From Sphagnum compactum (taxonomy: Eukaryota > Bryophyta > Sphagnopsida > Sphagnales): a DNA stretch of 64,000 nucleotides. Each line of letters starts with the position of its first letter. The first letter of the stretch is position 1. The DNA is taken from assembly GCA_965153455.1 (NCBI GenBank), contig OZ234497.1, positions 20,453,872 to 20,517,871 of the forward strand, written 5' to 3'. The notes under the pieces were generated by a model. It worked only from the letters and a program-made list of their open reading frames with translations. It searched no databases and was not told the DNA's origin. A program made the translations under genes and the position numbers. Shown in pieces: positions 1-13,000 of this stretch.

Positions 1-2758
1 GATTTACTTGTTTGCTGCATCAGTGAGTAACATTTTGAGAGAATTTTGCTTATCATGACCCCATTAGAAACCCTCCAAAAGGTATCAAGAGTACTACGGA
101 GTTTTAAATAGCTCCAAAATGTCCTAAGATTGGCTCCAAACATGCCAATTTCAATATGCCCTTATTTATTGTATCCCATTTGGTAGCAAAATTCTGCCCT
201 GAAAATGTGTTTGAGAAGGAGATTGCAAAATGTACTGAAGCCAACATCAACTTTCCCAATTTTTTGGGCAGGATATGTAGTGGTGTTGAGTTTTGACACG
301 GTATATATAAGCAACAAAATTGCTTATATATGCACTTGAGAAAAAAATATACAAATGATTAGAAGCTTGAAAAACTTAGTTAATTTGGTGGTTAGTTTTT
401 GACAACCAAACAGGTATATACTTAAATTGGAAATTTCATAGACTCCCTAACATCGAGAGCATTTGACATCATTGTGCTTGTCATGGAAGGGTAGGATTAT
501 GTAGTTAGGTTTGAAGGGGAATTGGGAAAGATTGTGAGTAAGAATGAACAACTCAAATAGACATCATTCATTTTTATTATATTGATGTATCAAAACCAAA
601 CAATTCTGAATTAGAGTTTTTGACATGTTAGGTCATTTGTATGGGTCATGTTGAATTAGGTAGACATGTGGATCTATAGATAGTGAAACCATAAATTGTT
701 TAACCAAGGTCAAAGGTGACCTTAGGTTTAAGGTTTCGAATGAAAGTAGAGATTAAGACAATAGGTATTCTTGTTGTATATTGTTGTGGGTGGGTGTGCA
801 TGGTCCAACTACAATCCACTAGAATTAGATGAGATTGGGAAATATACCACATCTTCTATGTGTTATTATACAATGAAGTGCATACCCATTTTGTGCAAAC
901 TACAAAATTATTCAATAGGGGGGTTACATATGGTTCATGCACGTTGCCGCACTTGCTTCAAGGAAGGACTTGAGACATTTTTTTTTTCTAGGGATAGAGA
1001 GATGGATGCATATATCATAGTCGGTCATGCAAAAGATAGGCAATTTCCTATTACCAGCTTTGAGAAGGAAAAAAAATGGAAAGGATTACAAATTGTCAAG
1101 CACAACAACAACAAAAAAAGAATCTCATTTGTCAGCATGCATCTCTTCTACCCCAAGAACCAAGACCTTTGGCACTAAGTCTTGGGTCTCGGTGATTGGA
1201 GCGAGAGCACATTTGGGAAAACCATCCACCATCTTATTAGTTGTTCAATCGCACACGATTGGGAACATGTCAAACGGTGTACCTAGTAGCAAGATATAGT
1301 AGTTCGTTTATGGTACCTTCCTTACCCCATTGAAAAGAGGTGATGGTTCAAAAGAGGTGATGGATGGTTTGTGTGTTCATCTTATGATTTGTTACACTCC
1401 CAAGTCTGGTGAATCATAGGATACTTCGAGAAGGAAAAAAAAAGCCAATGTTGGACGGGTAGGTTACATGGGCTTACACGGGTATCAACATTGGTATGAA
1501 GGACCTCACTAGGTCGATATGACCGGAAGCAATACCAGCCTATATAGAGCCTTATAATCGTCCTATAAGGGACGAGGTTATATGACATATCTATCTATCT
1601 ACCAAGCTTCTACCAATTTTCAATATCAAGTTTAATTGCTAATTTTGTTAGAAGTACATCGGGCTTTCTCTAATGCATCCCGACAATCATCAAAGTGAGG
1701 CTGGCTTCCCCTGTCAAATACCCTCGGCCAATAATTCTTCTCTATAGCAATTTAGCAGATTTTTCAAATTAAAATCGACGATCAACTTTTTATTTAATGC
1801 CAAAAGGGTCGGTAGTACTACAAAGCTGAACAAGAAAATCTCTGTTTTACAACAGAATTTTGATATCACTCGAAATTAATGGGTTTATAAACATACAATG
1901 TACTCGACGAAGCTCGTTGTTGTAAGTATGGAAAATAACATCCATTCCACGGCTTCTAATCACAATACTAAAAGAAAGAAAAAATAAATAAAATCGAAGC
2001 ATGTATGTGCCCAAAAACAAACAAACTTGGATGAAACCCATCCAAACTTCATCCAAATTGTTTCAAGAGCTCACTCAAACATAATTACCGCCCCGACACA
2101 TGACATGGTCAATCCGGGGTTTTGCTTCAATCCAATTGAAGTTTCGTGGTCAGGACTGCAAAGTTGGTAACAAAGTCGTACAATTTGATCACCTGTCATG
2201 TAAGTATATAAATAAAAGCCACCGTCCAAAATCTACAGTTCTGTGTGCCTGCCTTCCTTCAGTGTACCCTTTTCCATTTACTTTCTTTTTTTCCCCCCCA
2301 CACATTGGTGTTCAAGAATCTCTCCTAAAGCCAAAATAATTTCTGGACGTGGTAACATGTATACATAATTTTTTTTAAAAAATTTCTAATTTTTAAAATT
2401 TTAGTATTATTATCATTTTTTAAAAAAAATACATTTTTTATTTATTTTTTGTTTCCGAGTGAGGGAATTGTGTATACCATCAAGATCTACAGGAGCTTGC
2501 TTCCTAGTAATAATAGCACAATCGGTAATAATAGCATTTGTGATCAAAGCAAAAGAGGAGCTCCTCCCGCACACTTATCCTTGTGCTTGAGAGAAGTTGT
2601 TAACATTACGTGTATATCAGGTGATATCTCGGGGGTGGTTGGAATGGTGCCAGAAGCTCCAATTGGTGCTTTTTGTTCAGAGTGCACATAATGACCTAAT
2701 CATGCACAATTTTGTGTCCTCTTGGATTTCAATGCATGGTGGCATTACCCGACAAAAA

Positions 2759-2760
<2 letters not shown>
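1..2760. other. AT-rich intergenic spacer
   Basis: No supportable gene. Open frames of up to about 135 codons occur, but none shows a recognisable domain, codon bias or splice-linked continuation. A copy of the recurring motif CAATGTTGGACGGGTA lies at 1446-1461 behind an A-run; the same motif recurs elsewhere in the window (see findings). A (TA)n run of about 38 bp begins at 2761. Confidence 0.6.
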
Positions 2761-2796
<36 letters not shown>

Positions 2797-2801
<5 letters not shown>

Positions 2802-3340
2802 ACCCTTTTGCAATGGATGGGGCATTAGCCCATTGAAACTACATATGTCACCCTTTTGCAATGAATGAGGCATTAACCATTGAAACTATATATGTCACCC
2901 CTTTTACAATGGATGGTGGCATTAGCCAATGAAACTATATATGTCACCCTTTTGCAATGGATGGTGGCATTAGCCAATGAAACTATATATGTCACCCTTT
3001 TGCAATGGATGGGGCATTAGCCCATTGAAACTACATATGTCACCCTTTTGCAATGAATGAGGCATTAACCATTGAAACTATATATGTCACCCTTTTGCAA
3101 TGGATGGTGGCATTAGCCAATGAAACTATATATGTCACCCTTTTGCAATGGTTGGTGGCATTAGCCAATGAAACTATATATGTCACCCTTTTGCTCTAGA
3201 TGATGTTATTACCCAAAATGAAATATATTTGTCACCCTTTTGCACTAGATGGTGGTATTACTCAATCAAGTATATATGTCACTCTTTTGCAATAGAAATG
3301 TTAGCATCACCCAATCACAATATATTGGCACACCCTTTTC
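2797..3340. repeat. 48-bp minisatellite, about 11 copies, with four-unit higher-order pattern
   Basis: Units begin ATGTCACCC at about 2797, 2845, 2892, 2941, 2989, 3037, 3084, 3132, 3180, 3228 and 3276, giving a 47-49 bp period. Each unit carries a variant of ATGGTGGCATTAGCCAATGAAAC. The unit types repeat in the same order from 2797 and from 2989, so four units (192 bp) form a higher-order repeat. The last three units are more diverged. A (TA)n run adjoins the left edge and a (TTTC)n run follows at about 3388-3416. Confidence 0.9.
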
Positions 3341-3724
3341 CAATTCCTTGGCTATTCATCTACACATTGGCACATTATTGTGTGTGTCTTTCTTTCTTTC
3401 TTTCTTTCTTTCTTTCGCAATTCTTGATCTAATATCCATGATTCACTTTATTTTTATTTTTCATTCTTTGGGTGATTGATTGGGTGAAGGAGGAGAGTAA
3501 TCCGACACTCGACTTAGGTACAACATATTACACAATTTTTCAGGTTTTTTTGAGCAATAACAAAAACCCCTTAATCTACTCCTAAGGAAGCCGTCAAGTG
3601 CTCTCACCATGAATGGTTTTTGGTGTCAACCGCACATCCCATCCCGTATAGGGTGTAAGTCGGATGTTAAATGCTCGGTGGATGAGCACTAGTGTCGGCC
3701 AGTTCCAGGTTCTCATAAGTACAA

Positions 3725-3915
3725 GTCAGATGTAATTGCCTATTGGGTGGATTAGTAACTTAATGGGTGGGTTAGTAACTTAGTGGGGGTGGATTAGTAA
3801 CTTAGTGGGTGGTGGATTAGTAACTTAGTGGGTGGTGGATTAGTAACTTATTGGGTGGTGGATTAGTAGCTTAGTGGGTGGGTTAGTAACTTAGTGTGTG
3901 GGCTAGTAACTTCCC
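3725..3915. repeat. Tandem array of about 22-bp units
   Basis: Eight to nine imperfect units of the form GGTGGATTAGTAACTTAGT follow each other, with G-tract length variation between units. Flanking DNA on both sides (about 3640-3720 and 3915-4015) shares words such as GGGTGTAA and GTTCCAGGT, suggesting a larger duplicated block around the array. No coding potential seen. Confidence 0.75.
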
Positions 3916-5859
3916 AAAGGGTGTAACTGAGATGGTGAATGCTGAGTATATTGGCAGTTACCACCAGTGTTGGCCGGTTCCCAGTGCAGTTAGTTCCAGG
4001 TAACCATACTGGTGACTGCTGGTACCAGCCAGGGTTTGCTAGTCAGCACTGCAAAGCAGGGGGCAGCCAGGCAAAGTTAGTCAAAAGGGACAAGGGGGGG
4101 GGCCAACTCTAGTCAAACACACTTTCCTAAACTCACAACCAGTCTTTTAACTCCAGAGGTTGAGTTAGGACAATTGTTGGGTGTAATTTTGACATTCTTG
4201 ATGTACATTTTCTGCACACAATTTCAGGCAAAAAAAAAGCTTGTCACGAGGTTTGACCACTCCTAACCAGGGTTTAATTTTCTTTTTCGCAATTTTGTGA
4301 TATCAAAAAAATTGGAAAATTTTGCAGAAAATGTAAAAAAAATTAATTGAATTTACACTAGAAAAAACGCACTTGTTGTAAGTCCCTTAACCTATTTATC
4401 ATAGGATCATATTGTACACAATTTGTGTGCTGGGTGCAAACTAATACCTATATTGCATTCTTAGAGCATACTTCCTTGGGAAGTAGTTGGTGTTAAGTAT
4501 GGTTTTAGGGTATTTCATGTACAACAAATACATTCTTTTAAGCTCAGACTTGTCCATTCTTCTCCAGAACCATTCCATTTGCTGCCAGTTTAATAGTAGT
4601 ATTCAATTGGAGTGAGTGATCCAAGTGTGATAAAAAAGTCTGTCAATTCAACACAATTGTATTCTGAAGCAGATACAGAAATGTTGTTTGTTTCCTACAA
4701 AATTGCAGGAAAGAAAGATTGACTGATTAGATAGGTGTTGCAAGCCTTTGATGAACAAATAATGTTAACACTTCTATTGAACTAAGCTAATACATATCTG
4801 TCTTGAGATTTTCACATTCCATTTTGCATGACACAATTATTAGTGAAACTTTGTCTGAAGCTTTCTTTTCAGATCACATTTCTCACAACCCATTTGTTCA
4901 GGTTTTGCTAAACATGAACAGCAACAAGAGATCAACAGATCAGGCAGCATAACAATGGTTAGTCAGTTATTTATATAAAAACCCATACAAGCAAAACAGA
5001 GGAGTTGCGCCTCTCTCTGGAGATTGTTCATTACATGCACAAAATCCTTTCCTAAAGAACTGTAAATGTAAGTACCTTGTTCAGTTTTGACATGCACTTG
5101 CGTTGTTGTTGTTGCCATAGCAATCTATATACCTACGGAGTCATTTGTGCAGTTGAGATCTATAAAACCTCCTAATAAGAAGCAAGTGCTTCACAGTCAG
5201 ACAATCCTACGTCCAAGAAGACAAGCTTACAACAAAGAGAGAGCGAGATTATGTATATAAGAAAAGGGTTGTGATGTGAAGCGGGTAGCTTTGCTAAAAC
5301 CACCTCAGCAATCATCAGGCTTGAGCTATATTAGCCTCTACACTAACTTCTACAACATTACTTCTTCATCAGTGGTACCGAAGAAGAAAAAGAAGGCGGG
5401 TGGGTTGCCCACGTTTCTATTGCTTTTGAGTCTCACACCACAGCCTTCCCATTTGAAGAATCAACAAATCATCGTAGACAAAACCCTTGAAAAACTTTGT
5501 CATTCTGTCAGCCTCCCCAGTCGTCATCATCAGTCCCATGATTGCAGAAGCAGCATCTGTAACAGCAACAACAAAATATCACTAGGGAAATCGCTCTGTT
5601 GCTGCTGCTGTTGCTGCAAATGAGAGCGCATGATTCACTGGGTATTGCAATGAGCTTCTCTAAATCTTGGTGCTGTTGCTTGGGTAGGTAATGATCATCA
5701 AAACGGATGACATGGGTGGTGGTGGTGATCAAGACGGATGTTGCCCTGCCTGCTTTGACTGCGACGAAGAAGAAGAGTTTTGAGGAAAACCCAACCAAAC
5801 CAACAAACCAAACCGACAGAGCATTGAAATGAAGAAGTATGCCCTGCCGGTGAGGGTCG
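3916..5859. other. Intergenic region downstream of the expansin gene
   Basis: No gene recognised. The part nearest the expansin stop codon (about 5300-5859) is less AT-rich and probably includes its 3' UTR, since expansin is read on the minus strand toward lower coordinates. Frames on both strands here are low-complexity (poly-Ser, poly-Cys, poly-Lys) and lack domains. Confidence 0.5.
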
Positions 5860-6930
5860 TTAGAACTGAGCTCCTTCGAAAGTTTGGCCGAACTGCCAGT
5901 TCGAGGGCGCGACGTCTTGTGAGACGAGCGTCCTGCCGTCGCTGGTAGTGATCATGAAAGAAAGGTCCTGTCCGTCCATGGCGTTGCCGCTGTATTGCCA
6001 CATCTGACCCCAGTTTCTCTGCATTGGGTACCAGCCGGTTCTTGACCCCTTGCACGACACCGAATGCACGTCTCCCGCTCCACCCACGTTGGTGATCAGC
6101 ACCAAGAGGAAGTACGGGTTGCCGTTGATGGTGAAATGCACTCCTCCCGCCTTCGCACATGCCACTCTGAAGAAGATATAAAAACAACAAGATCAGAGAA
6201 CCGAAATCATCACAGCTCAAAGCTCTCAAGACCATCATCAGAACTCACATGCAGCACTGAAAGAAAGAAAGAAAGAAAGAAAGAACTGAGCAAATGGTTC
6301 TTTGCCCACCCACCTGCGGTACTGGACAGGTACAATGCCGGCCTGGTAGACAGCGATTTGCTGGAACGCGGGTTGAGCCATGTCGAAATGCTGAAGAGGC
6401 AAGTTACACCAGCCGCCGTTGTCATTGGGAAGCGCGGGGTTGGGCGGGCAGAAGTTGGTGGCCGTGACTGTTGCGACGGCCGGGAGGCACCACCTCGGTT
6501 CGTTACATTTTATCTGGAAGCAAGCTCCGCAGCTGAAGCCGTCAGCAAAGAGCGCGCTGCTGAGAGCAACGGTATCGGTGCCGTATCCTTGGCTGTAGAG
6601 GTTTCCGTATCCGCAAGCGCCTCCTTCAGTGCCCGACGCATCGCTCCCTCCATAGAACGTCGCGTGTGCATCGCTCCAGAACGGCTCCCCAACGTAACTA
6701 CTAGAGCTACTACTGCTACTTCCTCCGCCTCCCGCTGCGACAGGAGACGATGAACCCGAAGGAGCCCCGCCCCCATTGTGCGCTGCCGCCGCAGCGGAAT
6801 GAGCCGCGGCATGAGCGCCACTACGCGCCGCATGTGGCTCGTGTCGATGTCCTTGTACTGAGTGAAGTGCGCATCCCAGCACTACCACCAACAGCAAGAG
6901 CCGAGCAGCTGCTGCTACCGTCGTTGTCAT
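5860..6930 (-). CDS. EXPA: Alpha-expansin (EXPA) with an extended Ala/Ser/Gly linker
   Basis: Expansins are secreted proteins that loosen cell walls without hydrolysis by weakening cellulose-hemicellulose contacts. Exon 1 is 6930-6314 and exon 2 is 6166-5860, giving 307 residues; the GT-AG intron joins inside an Arg codon. The ATG at 6930 opens a hydrophobic signal peptide (about residues 1-27, ending near VQG). Residues about 28-80 are a His/Ala/Gly/Ser-rich stretch with an eight-Ser run, which explains the excess over the usual ~250 residues. Then come the GH45-like domain with TFYGG (91-95), ACGYGN (105-110), paired cysteines and HFD (181-183), and a CBM63-type domain encoded mainly by exon 2 and ending [13 protein letters not shown]. 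The WCNLPLQHF segment fits EXPA rather than EXPB. The family call is firm; the signal cleavage site is inferred. Confidence 0.95.
6167..6313 (-). other. Expansin intron with (GAAA)n run
   Basis: Donor GTGGGTGG follows CCGCAG at 6314 and the acceptor TTCAG ends at 6167. The splice restores the frame through an Arg codon into VACAKAGG. On the plus strand a GAAA microsatellite lies at about 6260-6284; a similar run recurs at about 7259-7280 in the 5' flank. Confidence 0.85.
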
Positions 6931-7604
6931 ATTGACCACCACCGCCACTTCGACTGCAACACACAAAACAAACAAACACCCAACAAATCAAAACCGAAAC
7001 AAAAAATAACAATATTACAAAAGCCTGAACGAGCCTCAAAGCGACCACACAACAACACAGTTCTCATCAAGAAATGAAGGGGAGAGAGAGAGAGAGAGAG
7101 AGAGCAAGTGGAAACGCAAAACTGAGGACCTGCAGTAAGAAACAAACAGCTCAAAAGCTCAAATACAAAACAACAACAGAAATGAAAGAAAATACCATAG
7201 CAGAAGTTGAAGCCATGGAATAAAAACACAAATGCCATCACAGAAGTTCAAAAGCTCAAAGAAAGAAAGAAAGAAAGAAAGCCATGGGGACATTGGGGCA
7301 TCAGAAAGAGACTTCTTCACTCACATGGGTGCTGTTACTGTTCTTCGTGTTGTTGCTCGAGGCAAACAATGTGGCTGCGAAGCAGAAGAAGAAAATGAAG
7401 GCCAGAGACAGAGAGAGAGAGAGAGAGCGCGAGAGGCAGGAATCGGAAGGGTGGCGGGCAGGCAGACAACAGCGACGAAAAGGCTGGAGGGAAGCACACC
7501 TAGCTGCAGCAACAAAGCGAGAGAGCGCAAACAGAGAGATGGTCTCTGGGCTGCTGCGACGGGGGTAAACGTCAAATTGCGGAGCAGGGAACGAAACAAG
7601 CGGG

Positions 7605-7611
7605 ATATATA
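7605..7611 (-). promoter_or_regulatory. Probable expansin TATA box
   Basis: TATATAT on the minus strand sits in a GC-rich setting (GGTATATATCCC) about 680 bp before the expansin ATG. The interval 6931-7600 would be the 5' leader and may hold an intron: a CAG acceptor-like site lies just upstream of the ATG at about 6950. (GA)n runs at about 7080-7105 and 7410-7430 lie in this leader. Position and composition are the only support. Confidence 0.4.
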
Positions 7612-7619
7612 CCGGGGGC

Positions 7620-9290
7620 GCGACGAGCTTCGTGCGTTAGACTCAACGGATAAACACTACATCCAATGGTCGGCAACACATTCACACGTCTTGTTTTCTC
7701 GTCTCGTCTTCTCTTGTCCAGTCTTGTTCACGGCGGACAAGGACCAGCGGACGGGAGAGAGACACAGAGAGCGGGCGTCCAATGGTCTATTACTAGCATA
7801 TCTAGTTCGGTCCCACTTGTTATCCAAGGCGGCTATTTAATAGACAACCTATAACTTCCAACCAGCAGACAAACAGACAGACACACAGACAGAGACAAAG
7901 GGGGCTTCCTTTTATCCGCGGGGTGTGTGGCTTGGTCTGTCGGTCGCTGGATGGCTGGGTGGCGGGCACCTGGCTGGCTCGTGGCCGCCGCGAGGACCCC
8001 ACTTAAAGAGCGTGGGGTAATTAATTAATTAATTAATTAAGGTGGGTGATTGAGGAGGTTTCAAAAAAAATAAAAAGAAGAAGAGCAGAGCAGAGCAGAG
8101 CAGGATTCGAACTCGAGACCTGCTCCTCCCCTTTGCAGGATGGATTGATTCTTTGGTACTTCTCTGTCAGCGTGTGGGGAACAGGACACCGCCACCCCCC
8201 CCCCCCCCCAAGGGATCTTCTTGACGGAGCGTTAATGGCAGCATGCAAGGCAAGCATCCCAGGTTTAATTAATTAATTAATTATTTATTTATTCATTTAT
8301 TTAATCATATAATTAATTAAGCATGCAAGGGTTTAATTAATTAATTAATTATATAATTGTGTGTGTGTGTGTGTGTGTGATATTATCCTAGTCTTCTTCT
8401 GCTCTGAAAATAGAGCTCTAAAATTATTGCTTTTTTACTTGCTAGATTTTTTTTGGTTTAGGGTTTCAATTTTGAGGCTCTTAAAAAGCCAAATTTCTTT
8501 TCACCTTTGAGTTCATTAAATTGCTTACTGAATTTTTTGGGTAGCACCCAGAGCAGTGTGTTTTTTTTTTTTGAGGAAAATAAATTGGTCGGTTTTTTTC
8601 AACAAAAAGTTGGGTAATATTTTCGAAATTTGGGGGTTTTTAAAAAAATTTCCCCCTAGTGTAAATTCAGCAAAAAAAAATTTTGGAAAATTTTGCCAGA
8701 TTTTCGATATCAAAAAATTGAAAAAAAAAAAGAACCCTGAGATCTCTATAGAGATACTTCAGATGATGGAGCAAGCACATTCATTGTTTAAACACAATAA
8801 ATAAATAAATAAATATTAAAATTTTAATGTAATTTAAGTTAATTTAATTAAATAATTTATGAACAAGAAGTTTGGGTTGGATTTATGCTTTTGAAATCAT
8901 CAGCTTGATTGATCCTTCTTTTGTGCCTTGAAATAATCTTCCCAAAAGCTAGTTACTATATGATATATATATTGTCACACCTCAACAAGTACCACCAATT
9001 TTGGAAACAAAAGAAAATTTAAATTTTTTTAAAAAAAAATCGTAGATCCATTTTAAACTCCATAGATCAACCGATCACAATTCAACAATCCAAAAATTAC
9101 TAAATTTTTTTAAAAAAAACCACCCAAAAAATTTTGTCATTTGCATAGGTTATAGTGAGATTCTTGTGTACAAATAGATACATACGGAATGCATGCAGAA
9201 GAGATCATGTTGTGGGTGTTTCCTTTTTTTTGCACACATATTTATGACTTGTGTATGAATGTGAATCCGATGTTACAAAAAAAAAAAAAA
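7620..9290. other. Upstream flank of expansin and AT-rich spacer with TTAA repeats
   Basis: No gene recognised. (TTAA)n runs lie at about 8020-8040, 8264-8282 and 8333-8353, followed by a (GT)n run near 8359-8379 and long A/T tracts. A C-tract lies at about 8197-8211. The segment at 8105-8125 resembles the reverse of a tRNA-type B box but has no matching A box (see rejected items). Confidence 0.5.
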
Positions 9291-9405
9291 AAAAGCCAGT
9301 GTTGGGCGGTTATTAGAAGTAGGAACAAAGGAACCATGACGGTTATCAGGGCGGTTCTTAGGTTCATGAGCACAGTTCTTGGAGAATCAAATAAGGGGTT
9401 CTGGT

Positions 9406-9560
9406 GGGTAATCACGGTTCTCAAAAAAAATCAAACAACCGATTCTGGCCTGTAGTCACGGTTCTCAAAAAAATGAAAATAACTGATTCTGGCCTGTAGT
9501 CACGGTTCTCAAAAAAAAATCAAATAACTGATTCTGGCCTGTAGTCACGGTTCTCAGTTT
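9406..9560. repeat. 44-45 bp tandem repeat, about 3.4 copies
   Basis: The unit GATTCTGGCCTGTAGTCACG followed by GTTCTC and an A-run recurs from about 9441, 9485 and 9530, with a partial unit before. It lies inside a longer GGTTCT-rich block (about 9297-9790) that opens with CAGTGTTGGGCGG at 9297, resembling the end of the hAT element found at 37.5 kb. Confidence 0.8.
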
Positions 9561-9792
9561 TTTTGAAAAGGTCAAATAACCAGCGACGACAACAACCACG
9601 GGCAGGCTCTTCACCGGTTCTTTCATAGAACCAGAGGTTTTTTGAAATAACCAGAGCCTGAGATTCATTGATTTTTTCTTTTAAATATATATATTTCAAA
9701 GAACCTGAACGGATGATTCTCTTCTTCATCCGGCGTAGTTTAAAAACTCTGGAACCACCTAGTGGTTCTTTAAAAAAATAGCCACACAACAC

Positions 9793-10018
9793 TCGTTTAG
9801 AACTAAGACCGGGCTTTATTAAACCCATAACCCAAACTCAACAATGAAGGATGAACTTTTTTTTTAATGATGAAATTTTTAAATTTATGATGAAGTTTTG
9901 TAAAAATTTTAATTTATGATGAAAATTTTTAATTTATGATGAATTTTTTTAAGTTCATCCTTCATTGTCGAGTTTGGGTTATGGGTTTAAAGCTTGGTCG
10001 GTCTTAGTTCTAAACGAA
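9793..10018. repeat. Large inverted repeat (fold-back or MITE-like), arms about 66 bp
   Basis: The left arm (about 9793-9860) contains GTTTAGAACTAAGACC and the right arm (about 9950-10018) contains its reverse complement GGTCTTAGTTCTAAAC. The arms also share ACCCATAACCCAAACTC and AATGAAGGATGAACTT with few mismatches. The central ~90 bp holds four tandem copies of an AATTTATGATGAA-like unit. No clear target-site duplication is visible at the outer edges. Confidence 0.85.
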
Positions 10019-13000
10019 CTAAGACGGTCTTAGTCATACAAACATTATATATGTATGTTCTGACAAATTTGAGGAGTAAAAAAAAAGTTGAAGTGTGATG
10101 CTACCATGTGCCACAATTGATTGCTTTTCAGAGTATGTGCCGATGACTTTTTTGCCATATTAACACTCCATATGACTCTCATACACAGACACACACACAC
10201 ACACACTCCACAAGAGAGAGTCCAAATTGATCATCAGGCACAAGTAGTAAGTAGTGTTTGTACTTACATCCGCAAATCCCAATCTCATCCACCGTCACGC
10301 TACCTGTCCCCCGGCCCATCCTGCCACCTTCCATCCCGGAGGAGTTGTGGTTTCGCAACAATTTCCTTCCGCTAAGTACAATGATGCACGCAATTGAAAC
10401 AAAAAAGGTTGTTCGTTGGTTCCTTCCGTCCTCCTCGGATACCCTCTCTTCCACACACATACCCCTCCTTACACTTAGACAACAACCCCCCTTCCCCCCC
10501 TTCCTCCTCGACCCTTCTTTTTTTTCATTTCGAGAACTACCCTAGTACCTTGCCCAATTCGACACTAATTATATTATTTTCAAAAATGTTGAAATCTTCA
10601 AATTTTATTTCTTCCAAATCAAAAAAAAATAAAATTTGAAGGATAATAGGGAATATTGGATAATAATGAATATTTAGGAATACTCCATTTGTTGAAATGA
10701 AAATTTCAAAATTACTTAATTATTTGACGGACATGTGTTGAAATGGCCAAGGTACTACGGTATTCATTTGCCAGTGGTTTTTTTTGTGTCCTTTGGTACT
10801 CGTCTTTGGTTGGTTCGTCTCATTGTCAATCACCCGTGTTTAATACCCAACCCCCCCGCGGTTCAAATCTTAAGTAATTCCGTATTCCCATTCCCTTAGC
10901 TACAACCCTCCCCTCCTCCTCTACCCAACTCTTCGTCGTCCGAAATACCTTTGTTTGTTTGTTCGATTGATTCGATGACCTTGATCGACCATGGTTTTTT
11001 AGTGCCAACCTCCAACATTCCGGACTCGGGGGCCCCTCCCACCCCCCTACTTACTACCTTCTCCCTCCCTACCTACCCTACAAGCATGTATTCTCACTCC
11101 TTCTTAAACACTTTTTTTTTAAATTTTATATTATTCTTGGTTTTTCTTTCTTTCTTCATTTTGGAAAATTAATATGAAAAAAATAAATAAATGAAAATTT
11201 TAAATAAAAAATATGAAAACTAATATGAAAAATTAATATTGGGTTTGCTAGTCTTTAACTAGCAAGTGCATTCCCCTTGAACTAATATATTTTTTGCATA
11301 TTATTCTTTCTGAGCTCCGTATTAGGTATGAAGGATGTAGAGTACTTTCCCATGTCCCTTCTTAACCTTAGTCTTATTATTATTTTTAAAAATACAATGC
11401 TTTCTTTTCTTCAACTTTTCAATCTTGCTCAAGTGGTGGTAAATCCATAGGTATATATATTTCACCAAAAATTGGTGATATTCAAAATATGAAAGTAAAA
11501 AATATTTTCATATATAGTAAGCAGTTTTTGCTGACTTTTGACATATTTTATAAGAATAAATTCTTTTTTTGGAAAAAAAATCCATTAAAAAAATTTTTTG
11601 CGACAAATTATTCTCTCTTCAAATATTCATTTTGCACAATATGGTGAAAATTTGCCACAAACAAATCCTTGTTTAGATATGGCTATGTAAATCTTTGTGA
11701 TTCACTGTTGCACCATGATGTTGTTATTGTAGGTACATTGTAACTATGAATTACAAGAGTAGATGGGTAGTTCAATTGTTGGGATTCATTCATAGTTGCA
11801 ATGTAAGTGAAAAATTGATGCAAATGATTGACCTATTGACAAAACAAGTTTGGATGTGGGCAAAATGTTCTATAATCTTAGTATGTTTGTACAAAAGAGT
11901 AGTTCGTTATAACTAGTATATTCAACTAAATAAATGTACAATGTATATTGTGAAAATATTTTATCTACAAAAGATTTATGAAGATACGAAATCGTGGAGG
12001 TAGAATATATATCATATTTTACGGCCAACTCATATGGATGAGGATTCGTGAATTTTTTAAAATGATTTTACAAGTGTAACAAATTGCAAGATAGTTCATA
12101 TCTATGCATTTAAGTTGATAATTTGTATTGTATGTTTTTTGCATGAATGCAATTAATTATGGATAGCCTCTTCAATTGATTCGTATTATTGTTGAACTTC
12201 TTTATTGTTGTGAACATTCATAGTTTTTCATACATGGGTTTTCTCCCTCAAACTCTTCTAAAAAGCACATGCATGCAGATTTGATAATGATCATCACGGT
12301 TGCTAAAAAAATTGTTTCGGTGTTGGCAACTTCCAACATATCAAGCATTTTCATCTTTCTCAAATGAGCACTTGAACCACATGTTAAGGTTTTATTTGAT
12401 TTTGAAATTCAAATATAAACCCATTAGCCAAAATTAATAGTGTCCATGTCACACATTTTTTTTAATGTTTTCATGTGTTTTGCTATTTTCTTTTCATTAT
12501 CCACGCCTTTTGTTCCAAAGACGAATGTATTGTAGGCTTGTTGAAAAGCATAGTGAAGGTTTTGTACACAAGATTAAGGTAATGTAATCCTTTCTAAAAA
12601 CCACAATGAAATTTGATAAAGGTCTTATAAATTTTAAGCAAAAAAATAGTGAAGCTTTCATTTTTACATTTAAATAATAAATTTTATATTAGGATTTTAC
12701 ATTTCATTTGTACATTCATGTTGAAGCTTTTTATGCAATTATTGCATAATAGGCATTGCCAATTTTGATTGTGTTTATGATGATGATTTTTGTAGGGAAA
12801 ATTTCATAATTAAATAAAGACGGATAGAAAAAATGGATGTAATTAGGCAAATGAAATTGATCCTCTGTTGAGTGATTTTTCATAATTTGGTCAATGATTC
12901 ATTTAAATAAATGAGATTCGATGGATGGTTTCAATTTTAATGTATGTGATCATATCAATGAATTTGAAATATACTAAAATAAATGTTAAGAAGATACATT

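Noticed and set aside
2797-3340. CRISPR-like array
   Set aside because: The units are contiguous variants of one 48-bp sequence with no distinct spacers, and the genome is eukaryotic.
6064-6753. 229-codon plus-strand frame across the expansin gene
   Set aside because: Antisense to both expansin exons and the intron; no domain, whereas the minus strand encodes a complete expansin.
8095-8180. Possible tRNA-derived SINE (B-box-like GTTCGAATC on the minus strand)
   Set aside because: No A box at the right distance and no cloverleaf could be drawn; a single short match is not enough.
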